Shown here piece by piece: positions 1 to 6,774 of a stretch of DNA of 9,801 bases. Made by a program: the position numbers and the translations under genes. Origin of the DNA: Thermoplasmatota archaeon. Lineage in GTDB: Archaea > Thermoplasmatota > E2 > DHVEG-1. Within the stretch, counting starts at the first letter, position 1; every line of letters starts with the position of its first letter. The DNA is taken from contig JAHJFH010000349.1 in NCBI GenBank assembly GCA_018824925.1, positions 1 through 9,801 on the forward strand, read 5' to 3'. Below the pieces are notes generated by a model, which saw only the letters and a program-made list of their open reading frames with translations, was not told the DNA's origin and searched no databases.

Positions 1-25
1 AAAATAACGTAAATTACGAAAAAAA

Positions 26-30
26 GAGGG
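26..30 (+). promoter_or_regulatory. Shine-Dalgarno site of the propeller protein gene
   Basis: GAGGG lies eight bases before the ATG at 39 in an otherwise A-rich leader. It supports that start. The promoter itself is probably outside or at the very edge of the window; an AT-rich stretch at 9-16 could be a TATA element but cannot be judged. Confidence 0.6.
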
Positions 31-38
31 AATATTCT

Positions 39-1916
39 ATGTTGAAAAAAATATATATTGTCGGAATGGTGTTAGTGTTAATTGTAGGTATATTGGTACC
101 ACCGCTCAGTGGTATGGGAAATCATGAAGTTTTTGGTTCTAATATAGTAGAAGGTTTTTGTACGGATATAGACCGGCAGGCAATTTCTTTGAGAGGTGTT
201 GAGGAATCTATTGGTGATGATTCTGTTCAGGAATTGTTATTTAATAAATATTGGGCTCGAGGGTATAGTGGTTATAATTTCAGTGAATCCACTGATGGTT
301 TAGCGATCGATGAAAGGGGGTATATTATTTCTGGAAATATTTACTATGATTCTGAAGTTCCAGATATTTTTTTACTTCGAGTAACGGAGAAAGGTGATAT
401 TATTAGATATATTCGGTATGATCCGGGAGATGTACAGATTGTGGTTAATGATATTTGTGCTGTGGAGATTGCTCCTGGACAATATGAGCATGTTATTATC
501 GGTGAGGGTGTTACTGATGGTGATGTGTTTGCGATGCGGGTAAATGCATCCGATGGTGTAGTATGGTCATATTTGTATGATCATTGGGCTGATGATGAAG
601 GAAACGCGGTATATCATTATTCTACGATAACTGATGATCGGTTTGTGATTGCGGGATTAACAGCGTCGGCATCTGGTAATCAGGAACCGCGTGGACTTTT
701 GATGACTTTAGATGGAGCAGGTACTGTTTTGGGTGCAGCGTATTATTTCTACGAACAGGGGCTGGTCTTTAAGGATGTGTTATATCGTTTTAGTCCGGGT
801 TCTAATCCCATGTTTGTTGTTGTAGGTCATATGGGGTGGACTACGGGGGATAGTAGCGCGGTTTTGATGAGTGTTGCTGGTGATTTTTCGATTAATTGGG
901 CAAAACGATTTGATGCATTAATTGTTGGTAGTGTTAGTTATTTTGATTTGTTTGATTCTTTTCAGGTTACTTCTGATGGTGGTTATATTTTAGCAGGGAG
1001 TGGTACATCCGCATTGAGTTTTTCGAGTAATAATATGTTGGTGGTTAAAACTGATGATATGGGGTCTATAGAATGGGCAAATTGTTATCAGTATTGGGAT
1101 TACATATCTCGTGCCTATGCAATTGTTGAGGTTCCTGATGTTGGGTATGTTGTTACTGGGGAGTTGACAGAATATGAAAATACGTATAATATGCAGTTGT
1201 TTGTAGCATTGCTTGAGTATGGGTCTGGTGCGGTTTTATCGAGTCGTTTGTTGCAAAAGGGAAAACCCGTGTTTTCTTGTAATGATGCTCTAACGAAAGC
1301 ATGGGGTACTGATATTTTATGGCATGATAATGCGGTTATTGTTGCTGGGACGACTACATCATCATTTAATGAGGAATTTCTGCCAAATAACCCGATTTTA
1401 GCTAAAATGAGTAGCTCAGGGTATATCCGGTGGGGGTGTTGTAGTGATCCCTTTGATTTTACTGTTCTTGATAATGTTGAGGGGACGAATGCCGATTTTG
1501 AGGTGACTGTCACCAATTTGGTACAATCTGAGATACCATTTTATTATAAGGGTGCAACAGCTGATGATATCTATATTTGTAATGATTTTCTCATTGTTAT
1601 CGCGATTGATTGGCCTATAGTAGGGTCATTGAGTGTTTTTGATATCATTAAAGTGCCTATTGCATCTTTAGCTCCGCGGGTTATTGTGTTTGGTCCGATA
1701 ACTGTTGATGTTACTGCTGAAACTGATGAAGGAACGGTGGGTATTAATCGGGTTGAATTTTTTGTGAATAATAAGAAGTTGTCTTCTGATAATGATCCAC
1801 CATTTTCATGGAAGTGGACTGATCGTGGGTTTGGAAAACAACTGCTTCGTGTGGTAGTTTTTGATGAAATGGGTGGAAATGAAGTGGTTGAGCTCCCGGT
1901 TATTAAGCTGTTCTAA
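39..1916 (+). CDS. Secreted seven-repeat beta-propeller-like protein with C-terminal Ig-like domain
   Basis: No specific function is recognised. Residues 1-25 form a signal peptide (MLKK followed by a hydrophobic stretch), so the 625-residue product is probably exported. A short motif of three hydrophobic/small residues ending in Gly recurs seven times: YIISG 95-99, HVIIG 151-155, FVIAG 202-206, FVVVG 259-263, YILAG 316-320, YVVTG 370-374 and VIVAG 433-437. The spacing of 51-63 residues is what a seven-bladed beta-propeller would give. Some repeats include the phrase 'DGGYILAG ... VVKTD..GSIEWA', typical of secreted archaeal and bacterial propeller repeats. Residues about 547-625 form an Ig-like domain (VEFFVNNKKL ... 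PPFSWKW ... FGKQLLRVVVFD). There is no C-terminal membrane helix and no catalytic motif. A role in surface binding or adhesion is inference. The gene is convergent with the hydrolase gene that follows. The start is supported by GAGGG eight bases upstream. Confidence 0.8.
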   Translation: MLKKIYIVGMVLVLIVGILVPPLSGMGNHEVFGSNIVEGFCTDIDRQAISLRGVEESIGDDSVQELLFNKYWARGYSGYNFSESTDGLAIDERGYIISGNIYYDSEVPDIFLLRVTEKGDIIRYIRYDPGDVQIVVNDICAVEIAPGQYEHVIIGEGVTDGDVFAMRVNASDGVVWSYLYDHWADDEGNAVYHYSTITDDRFVIAGLTASASGNQEPRGLLMTLDGAGTVLGAAYYFYEQGLVFKDVLYRFSPGSNPMFVVVGHMGWTTGDSSAVLMSVAGDFSINWAKRFDALIVGSVSYFDLFDSFQVTSDGGYILAGSGTSALSFSSNNMLVVKTDDMGSIEWANCYQYWDYISRAYAIVEVPDVGYVVTGELTEYENTYNMQLFVALLEYGSGAVLSSRLLQKGKPVFSCNDALTKAWGTDILWHDNAVIVAGTTTSSFNEEFLPNNPILAKMSSSGYIRWGCCSDPFDFTVLDNVEGTNADFEVTVTNLVQSEIPFYYKGATADDIYICNDFLIVIAIDWPIVGSLSVFDIIKVPIASLAPRVIVFGPITVDVTAETDEGTVGINRVEFFVNNKKLSSDNDPPFSWKWTDRGFGKQLLRVVVFDEMGGNEVVELPVIKLF

Positions 1917-1930
1917 CCACTTCTCCCAAA

Positions 1931-1939
1931 TTTTTTTTT
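1931..1939 (+). terminator. T9 tract, probable archaeal terminator
   Basis: An uninterrupted run of nine T lies 15 bases after the TAA of the propeller gene, with no obvious hairpin. Oligo-T tracts are the intrinsic termination signal in archaea. It overlaps the stop codon of the convergent hydrolase gene. It can act only for the + strand transcript; no comparable tract is seen for the opposite strand. Confidence 0.55.
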
Positions 1940-3989
1940 ATTTTGCTAAGATGTCGATGATTTTATTGAAAAGATAGGTAAGTATCTGTAGCCAGAGTGG
2001 GCGATATATCTGAGCTTTTGGCATGCTTATGATGAGGGAGCCCCAGACACTTTCTGAGTTATAGCTATCTTTTGCCTTGACCTTTATGGTAAAAATACCC
2101 TTTTTATTCCAGGTGTGACTAAAGTTTTGAGGGGTTCCTGAGGGATAGGGTCCCTGCCAGTCGGAATTGGTATTATCTCCCCAGTCAATGTAGTACCAGA
2201 CAGAATTGCCTTCAGGATCATTGGTTGCAACAGTATAGTCGTAGGTGATGCCTGCTGCGCCTTTTGTGGTTCCTGTTATGGTGGGTGTTAATGGTGCATA
2301 ATTGCCGGTATATTCGGGGAGGATTATGCAGGATGGATATGTGGTATCTAAATACAGTGTGTTTGTGGCGATGTTATAGCCGGTGTTTTGCATTATACCA
2401 TCCATGGTGTTGGGATTGGCGAGAAATCGTGGATAGTTGGATGATGATACATCGACCCGTATTTTGTGACCGGTGTTCCAGACATAGGAGGTGCTCCAAA
2501 GATCGACCTCGACTTCATAGATTTGATCGGGTTGCATGAATTCCCAATGATCTGGTCCGTTTCTGTTTCTCATGCGGAGTATGCCATCGCAGATGAGCAT
2601 GGATTTTCCATTGGGGTAGACATCGGTGAGTTTGACGGTAAAATCGGTGTCGGGACAGTCTGAGGATACGTATAATCGTGCTTTAATTGGTCCGGTTGCT
2701 TCATAGGGTTCTGTTAATGTGTCTGTGGTAAAAACAAGGACGTCCTGTCGGTTTTCTACTGATGCCTGGTTGAATGGTCCTGATGGCCAGAACAGGTTTT
2801 GTCCGCCTTTTGTGGGGACAGGGCTGCTTGGGTCATAGGTATAGGTAATTGGTGTAGTGCTCCCGGGGATGGTTGTTGTGAGGGTACCATCTTCATGGAA
2901 ATACCATTCTTTTTCAACATAGTTGGGTGGCCATGAATCAGTATATCGCCATTCATTACCCGGGGCGGTATTGTCATTGACATCACCCATGACATAATAC
3001 ATGACATTTGGTCGGTTTTCATAGGCGGTTGATTCTTCCAGGAGGTATTGGCTGAGCATGTCAGTCCAGTAATCCTCGGTAAAATCATCGATGGCATTTG
3101 AGGGATAAATGAGTTCACCCTGGAGTGCTGTTCCCCAGGTAGCATGGGTCCATGGGCCCATGATGAGTTTTGATTTACCCGCGGCGCCAGGTCCTCCTTG
3201 GTATTGGTATCCCATGAATCCATCAATTATTCCCTGGCAGAAACAATCATACCAGCCTCCGATATGTGTCGCTGGTACATTGATATCCTGCCAGTTGTCT
3301 TCAAGTGAAACGTTTGTCCAATATTGAAGGCTATAGTTTTCTTGTGCCCAGAGTTCGGGGAGGATGTAGGTACTGCCTTGATTTTGGAGCCATCCTTCTA
3401 TCATTTGTTTTCGAAATTGACCACCTTGATAGACGGCAATTTTATGAAAATTAGCTGTAGCTGCACCAATATGTTGACAGGTAAGTTCTGGTGGATTTGT
3501 TCCTGCCATGAGATACTGCACAATACCCGTTGCTGATCCACCAATGGTTGCGACTTTTCCGTTGGACCAGTTTTGATCTCCAATCCAGGCGAGTGTGTCA
3601 TAGCCGTCGGTATGAGCATTACGAAAGATAGTATCAATTCCTTCTGATTGGAAACGACCTCGACAATCCTGCACAATACCGAAATATCCTTTGTCTGTCC
3701 ATGCACCTAACCCTGTACCATTTTTGTTATAGGGGGTGCGAACCAGGATTGCACCATGTAGAGTGGTTATATTATCGGGTAAATAGACATCGGTTGCAAG
3801 ATTAATTCCATCCCGCATCGGGATCATAAAAGTCTCCTTAGTAAATAGGGGCTGTATTGGGTCATTATCAGTCATAAGGGATGCGATTTGCTGATGGGGT
3901 ACACATCCCATGGTTGGTATAAACATGACCAAAAGTAGTAGACAGATAATTGCACCTGATCCAATTTGCCTAACATTTTTTTTAACCAT
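1938..3989 (-). CDS. Secreted CocE/NonD-family (S15-like) serine hydrolase with PKD domain
   Basis: An alpha/beta hydrolase of the X-Pro dipeptidyl-peptidase/cocaine esterase superfamily, 683 residues; members cleave X-Pro peptides or esters and amides. Residues 1-28 are a signal peptide ending TMG-Cys29. This is only a weak lipobox, since Thr is at -3. Catalytic residues can be placed with confidence. The nucleophile Ser152 is in GGSATG; the family has GxSYxG, so Tyr is replaced by Ala. Asp248 is in HIGGWYD and His282 is in MGPWTH. Tyr87 (RTPY) and the QDCRGRF motif (107-113) fit the oxyanion region. The beta-sandwich domain typical of the family follows (PDTDFTVKL 446-454 onward, to about 550). 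Residues 565-657 are a PKD-like domain (YIDWGDNTNS, SHTW, FTIKVKAKD), and residues 660-683 form a hydrophobic/amphipathic tail that may tether the protein. There are six N-x-S/T sequons. The enzyme probably acts outside the cell; its substrate cannot be read from sequence. GGGG seven bases upstream supports the ATG at 3989. Confidence 0.9.
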   Translation of the reverse strand: MVKKNVRQIGSGAIICLLLLVMFIPTMGCVPHQQIASLMTDNDPIQPLFTKETFMIPMRDGINLATDVYLPDNITTLHGAILVRTPYNKNGTGLGAWTDKGYFGIVQDCRGRFQSEGIDTIFRNAHTDGYDTLAWIGDQNWSNGKVATIGGSATGIVQYLMAGTNPPELTCQHIGAATANFHKIAVYQGGQFRKQMIEGWLQNQGSTYILPELWAQENYSLQYWTNVSLEDNWQDINVPATHIGGWYDCFCQGIIDGFMGYQYQGGPGAAGKSKLIMGPWTHATWGTALQGELIYPSNAIDDFTEDYWTDMLSQYLLEESTAYENRPNVMYYVMGDVNDNTAPGNEWRYTDSWPPNYVEKEWYFHEDGTLTTTIPGSTTPITYTYDPSSPVPTKGGQNLFWPSGPFNQASVENRQDVLVFTTDTLTEPYEATGPIKARLYVSSDCPDTDFTVKLTDVYPNGKSMLICDGILRMRNRNGPDHWEFMQPDQIYEVEVDLWSTSYVWNTGHKIRVDVSSSNYPRFLANPNTMDGIMQNTGYNIATNTLYLDTTYPSCIILPEYTGNYAPLTPTITGTTKGAAGITYDYTVATNDPEGNSVWYYIDWGDNTNSDWQGPYPSGTPQNFSHTWNKKGIFTIKVKAKDSYNSESVWGSLIISMPKAQIYRPLWLQILTYLFNKIIDILAK

Positions 3990-3996
3990 ATTTTTT

Positions 3997-4000
3997 CCCC
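3997..4000 (-). promoter_or_regulatory. Shine-Dalgarno-like site of the hydrolase gene
   Basis: On the minus strand AAAGGGG precedes the ATG at 3989 with seven bases between. It is a partial match to the archaeal consensus and supports the chosen start. Confidence 0.45.
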
Positions 4001-4028
4001 TTTGATCGATGAAATAACAGAGGTATCA

Positions 4029-4037
4029 CTTTTAAAG
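4029..4037 (-). promoter_or_regulatory. TATA-like box of the hydrolase gene
   Basis: CTTTAAAAG on the minus strand resembles the archaeal TATA consensus (TTTAWATA). A start site 26-27 bases downstream of its centre would fall near 4006. That gives a leader of about 17 bases containing the GGGG site. A second AT-rich stretch at 4071-4085 is a weaker alternative. Confidence 0.4.
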
Positions 4038-4112
4038 ATATCCACGATTTTTGTCGACAATTGTAGGGATTTTTAAGAAAAAATATACAGCAATGAATCA
4101 GTTTAGTCAATA

Positions 4113-4127
4113 GGAAATACTAAATAA
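4113..4127 (+). promoter_or_regulatory. BRE/TATA-like promoter for the rSAM operon (leaderless)
   Basis: GGAAA (4113-4117) followed by ACTAAATAA (about 4119-4127) resembles a BRE plus TATA pair. The TATA centre, near 4123-4124, is 26-27 bases before the ATG at 4150. That is the usual TATA-to-start-site distance in archaea, so the mRNA would begin at or next to the A of the start codon. No Shine-Dalgarno sequence precedes 4150, which fits a leaderless message. Together this argues for ATG 4150 over the in-frame TTG at 4138. Confidence 0.5.
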
Positions 4128-4149
4128 GCCATCTATTTTGTTCTCCTGT

Positions 4150-5223
4150 ATGTCTGATTCATCCATACATAAACATGGTGGTTTTCATCCAAATTACATA
4201 GACGAAATTGAGTATTTTAACCAAAATAAAGTGTATTCTATCCAAATTGAGGTAACTACTGCTTGTGAGGGCGGATGTTTTTTTTGTTATGCTTCAGAAA
4301 AAAATCAATCCTTTCGCCATATGAGCATCCAAGATGTATATGCGATACTGGATGCAGCAACAAATTTGAATGTAAAATGTATTGATTGGCTGGGTGGTGA
4401 TCCTTTACTCCATCCAGATTGGGTATCTCTTATGACTACTGCTCAACGACAAGGATTGACCAACAATATCTGGACGAGTGGTCTTCCCCTTGCAGATCCT
4501 CTTATCGCTCAACAAGCGGTTGAACTCTCTTATGGTGGTTTCATATCGGTTCATCTTGATACTCTTAATGAAACTATTTACCAAAAGCTCCATGGTGGAA
4601 AGCCGTCTGATAAAATAGCTCGTATCCTCAAAGGAGTAGAAAATGTTCAACATTATGGAAAATCTCCTGATCATATGCTAAACTGTATTGCATTCAATAA
4701 ACTTCTTGCCACAGATGCTGAAAAAACCATCAGTTATTTTTTCACAGAAAAAGGTATGCGTACCTGTTTAACCCAAATGTGTCCGACAGGGTTGGCAGAA
4801 ACCCATCCTGAATGGATACCAACACCTCAAGAAATCCAGAATGCTATCAATGCACGCGATCGCATAAACTACCCAAACACCACACTCTCAATATCATCGA
4901 TGGATACCAACAAATTCTATTGCGGTGGTATCGTCTGTGTCACTATTGATGGGGAGGTAACCCCCTGCTCCGTTATTAGAAAAGGAGTGGGTAATATCCA
5001 TACCACGCCTCTCACAGAAATCATCCATAGCCATAAAGATACCTTACTATTTTCTCATCTTCGTCAGCAAGAAAATCTTCCAACAGACTGTTCAGACTGT
5101 GAAAATAACAGTGTCTGCTGGGGATGCCGAGCCACAGCCTTTTACCATACACAGGATTCCTGTGCTATGGACCCAAATTGTTATAAAATTCAAAAAAAAA
5201 TAGCTAAAACTAAAAGAGAATGA
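4150..5223 (+). CDS. Radical SAM/SPASM-domain enzyme
   Basis: A 357-residue radical SAM enzyme with a C-terminal SPASM-type domain. The SAM-binding 4Fe-4S cluster motif CxxxCxxC is Cys39, Cys43 and Cys46. LGGDP (81-85) is the usual Gly-Gly-acidic SAM-contact motif. The auxiliary-cluster region has the SPASM pattern Cys258-x9-Gly268-x4-Cys273, then Cys314-x2-Cys317-x5-Cys323-x2-Cys326, then Cys338 and Cys344. It should therefore bind one or two extra Fe-S clusters. CWGCRATAFY resembles the CGGCRA segment of heme-pathway and peptide-modifying SPASM proteins. Family members do peptide maturation, decarboxylation or C-C/C-S chemistry; the substrate here is unknown. It is first in an operon and overlaps the methyltransferase gene at ATGA (5220-5223). 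The ATG at 4150 is preferred because of the TATA spacing; an in-frame TTG at 4138 would add four residues. No precursor-peptide gene is seen beside it. Confidence 0.88.
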   Translation: MSDSSIHKHGGFHPNYIDEIEYFNQNKVYSIQIEVTTACEGGCFFCYASEKNQSFRHMSIQDVYAILDAATNLNVKCIDWLGGDPLLHPDWVSLMTTAQRQGLTNNIWTSGLPLADPLIAQQAVELSYGGFISVHLDTLNETIYQKLHGGKPSDKIARILKGVENVQHYGKSPDHMLNCIAFNKLLATDAEKTISYFFTEKGMRTCLTQMCPTGLAETHPEWIPTPQEIQNAINARDRINYPNTTLSISSMDTNKFYCGGIVCVTIDGEVTPCSVIRKGVGNIHTTPLTEIIHSHKDTLLFSHLRQQENLPTDCSDCENNSVCWGCRATAFYHTQDSCAMDPNCYKIQKKIAKTKRE

Positions 5224-6038
5224 TATATATGCCACAACCTCAATTAAAAAAACTCGATTTCACCATCGCAGATGTCAATGACATCTACTCAGGACCTGTA
5301 GGGGTACTCTGGGAAATGCTCATGGGTGAACAAATCCATGTTGGCGGTGAACAAGAAACACGTGCCCTTGCAAAAAACCTGCCAATTACCAAAAACACCC
5401 ACATCCTTGACATTTGTAGTGCCCTCGGTGGCCCAGCACGAATGCTGGTACAACACTATGGTTGTAAAGTAACTGGTCTGGATGCCACGCAACACATGAT
5501 TGATGAAGCACTGAAACGAACCACACAAACATGTCTCACCAACAATATATCCTACAAACTTGGCAATGCCCTTGATATCCCCTTTAAATCACATACCTTT
5601 GACATTGTCTGGGGACAGGATGCCTGGTGCTATATCACCGATAAAGATAGACTCATCACAGAAGTCTACCGTGTATTAAAACCACATGGCCTTATTGCCT
5701 TTACCGACTGGTTGCAGGTTGGTCCAATGTCAGAACAGGAATGGTCTGATCTCAACAGCTTCATGGCGTTCCCCTATATGGAAACCCTCAATGGTTGTGA
5801 AACCATCCTCAAAAAAACAGGGTTTACCATACAACAAAAAGAGGATCTCAGCAAAGACTTTACCCAGCATTGTCACCAATATCAAACCATTCTCCGAACA
5901 AAACTCAAGGATCAAATACTAAAAAACTATGGAGAAGAACTCTTCCAAGCTGCTGATCAAGGTCTAAATCTCTGGGTTCAAGCCGCGGATCAGGGGAAAG
6001 TTGGACGTGGTCGTATAATCGCCAAAAAAACCTTGTAA
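5220..6038 (+). CDS. Class I SAM-dependent methyltransferase, glycine/sarcosine-type fold
   Basis: A 272-residue Rossmann methyltransferase. SAM-binding motif I is ILDICSALGG (62-71), an unusual variant in which Cys-Ser-Ala-Leu replaces the common G-C/A-G-x. The acidic residue of motif II is in VTGLDAT (84-90). FDIVWGQDAW (127-136) and RVLKPHGLIAFTD (151-163) match the post-I and motif III regions of small-molecule methyltransferases. They are closest in wording to glycine/sarcosine/dimethylglycine N-methyltransferases, which read FDVVWSQDA and FTDP. The HVGGEQ segment (40-45) before the fold is also seen in amine and phosphobase methyltransferases. The ArsM cysteine arrangement is not present. 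The acceptor is unknown. The start codon overlaps the radical SAM stop (ATGA), suggesting translational coupling. A second in-frame ATG at 5229 would remove three residues and cannot be excluded. Confidence 0.87.
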   Translation: MIYMPQPQLKKLDFTIADVNDIYSGPVGVLWEMLMGEQIHVGGEQETRALAKNLPITKNTHILDICSALGGPARMLVQHYGCKVTGLDATQHMIDEALKRTTQTCLTNNISYKLGNALDIPFKSHTFDIVWGQDAWCYITDKDRLITEVYRVLKPHGLIAFTDWLQVGPMSEQEWSDLNSFMAFPYMETLNGCETILKKTGFTIQQKEDLSKDFTQHCHQYQTILRTKLKDQILKNYGEELFQAADQGLNLWVQAADQGKVGRGRIIAKKTL

Positions 6039-6056
6039 CATTACTAGAAAAAATCC

Positions 6057-6743
6057 ATGACAATCATCCATAAATCTGACCAAAAAATAGGTGTTCTTTT
6101 CTTTGTAAAATATCCCATTAAAGGGCAGGTAAAAAGTCGGCTTTCAGCACATTTAGAACCGGTGTTTCTTCTTACCCTATATCAGTGTTTCGTCACAGAT
6201 ATTGTTACTATGCTTTATAAAACACGTCTCCCTATTCTTCTTTGCTTTAGTCCAAGCATTTATGAACAAAAGTTTCGGCAATGGATTCCTACCGCATCAG
6301 TTTATATTCCACAAAATGGAAAATCTTTAGGGGAGCGCATGAAAAATGGGTTTATTGATGGATTCAACCAGGGTTTTACCACACTCCTTGTTATCGGGAG
6401 TGATAGCCCGGATCTCAAACCTAAAATTATTTCACAGGCAGTAGAAAAATTAAATCACTATGATGCGGTAATCGGTCCTAGTGCCGATGGAGGATATTAC
6501 CTTTTTGGGTTGCATAAAGAAACGTTTTCAGCAGGATTTTTTGAAAATATCAAATGGAGTACCAATACTGTTTATGAAACCACGCTTCAAAAACTACATG
6601 ATGATCAAAAAAGTGTTTTTTCATTACCAATGTGGTATGATATTGATACCATCGAAGATCTCAAAAAGTTATATCAGCTTAATCAAACAACAAGTTTTAC
6701 GGAATCCGAAACCATGAGACTTCTTAATCAGTATTTCAAATAG
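6057..6743 (+). CDS. DUF2064/TIGR04282-like GT-A-fold transferase
   Basis: A 228-residue protein of the family named 'transferase 1, rSAM/selenodomain-associated' (DUF2064, TIGR04282), which has the nucleotidyl/glycosyl-transferase GT-A fold. Family marks are complete and in order. They are KYPIKGQVKSRL (18-29, the phosphate/nucleotide loop region), LGERM (91-95), GSDSPDL (114-120, metal/nucleotide site), GPSADGGYYLFGL (140-152), a WST motif at 167-169 and a C-terminal DIDTIEDL (195-202). The length is normal for the family. It starts 18 bases after the methyltransferase stop, with no strong ribosome binding site, and is followed by the TIGR04283-like partner that it accompanies in many genomes. 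NCBI names these families arsenosugar glycosyltransferases, but direct biochemistry is thin. The donor and acceptor in this operon are unknown. Confidence 0.92.
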   Translation: MTIIHKSDQKIGVLFFVKYPIKGQVKSRLSAHLEPVFLLTLYQCFVTDIVTMLYKTRLPILLCFSPSIYEQKFRQWIPTASVYIPQNGKSLGERMKNGFIDGFNQGFTTLLVIGSDSPDLKPKIISQAVEKLNHYDAVIGPSADGGYYLFGLHKETFSAGFFENIKWSTNTVYETTLQKLHDDQKSVFSLPMWYDIDTIEDLKKLYQLNQTTSFTESETMRLLNQYFK

Positions 6744-6760
6744 CCTCGTTATGGCTTTGC

Positions 6761-6768
6761 GGTAGGTG
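6761..6768 (+). promoter_or_regulatory. Shine-Dalgarno site deciding the glycosyltransferase start
   Basis: GGTAGGTG contains AGGTG, complementary to the 16S rRNA 3' end. It ends six bases before the ATA at 6775. No ATG, GTG or TTG lies in that frame between the TAG at 6769-6771 and the ATG at 6973. The site has no other gene to serve: the ATG at 6751 opens only four codons before TAG. Confidence 0.55.
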
Positions 6769-6774
6769 TAGTAC

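Noticed and set aside
39..1916. PQQ-dependent dehydrogenase for the propeller protein.
   Set aside because: The propeller-like repeats lack tryptophan-docking motifs and cofactor or metal residues.
2756..3226. Other-frame open stretches inside the hydrolase gene, and similar ones inside the peptidase gene (such as 8172-8432 and 8564-8864).
   Set aside because: They show no domain or ribosome site, and lie wholly within genes with clear catalytic motifs; low stop density follows from skewed composition.
4138..4149. TTG 4138 as start of the radical SAM gene.
   Set aside because: It adds only four residues, has no Shine-Dalgarno, and fits the TATA spacing less well than ATG 4150.
4150..5223. 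Selenocysteine in the radical SAM gene, suggested by the 'rSAM/selenodomain' family label.
   Set aside because: There is no in-frame TGA before the true stop at 5221-5223, and the cysteines are ordinary TGT/TGC codons.
5220..6038. Naming the methyltransferase arsM and the rSAM gene arsS.
   Set aside because: ArsM cysteine motifs are absent and the rSAM C-terminus is SPASM-type; genomic association alone does not justify the names.
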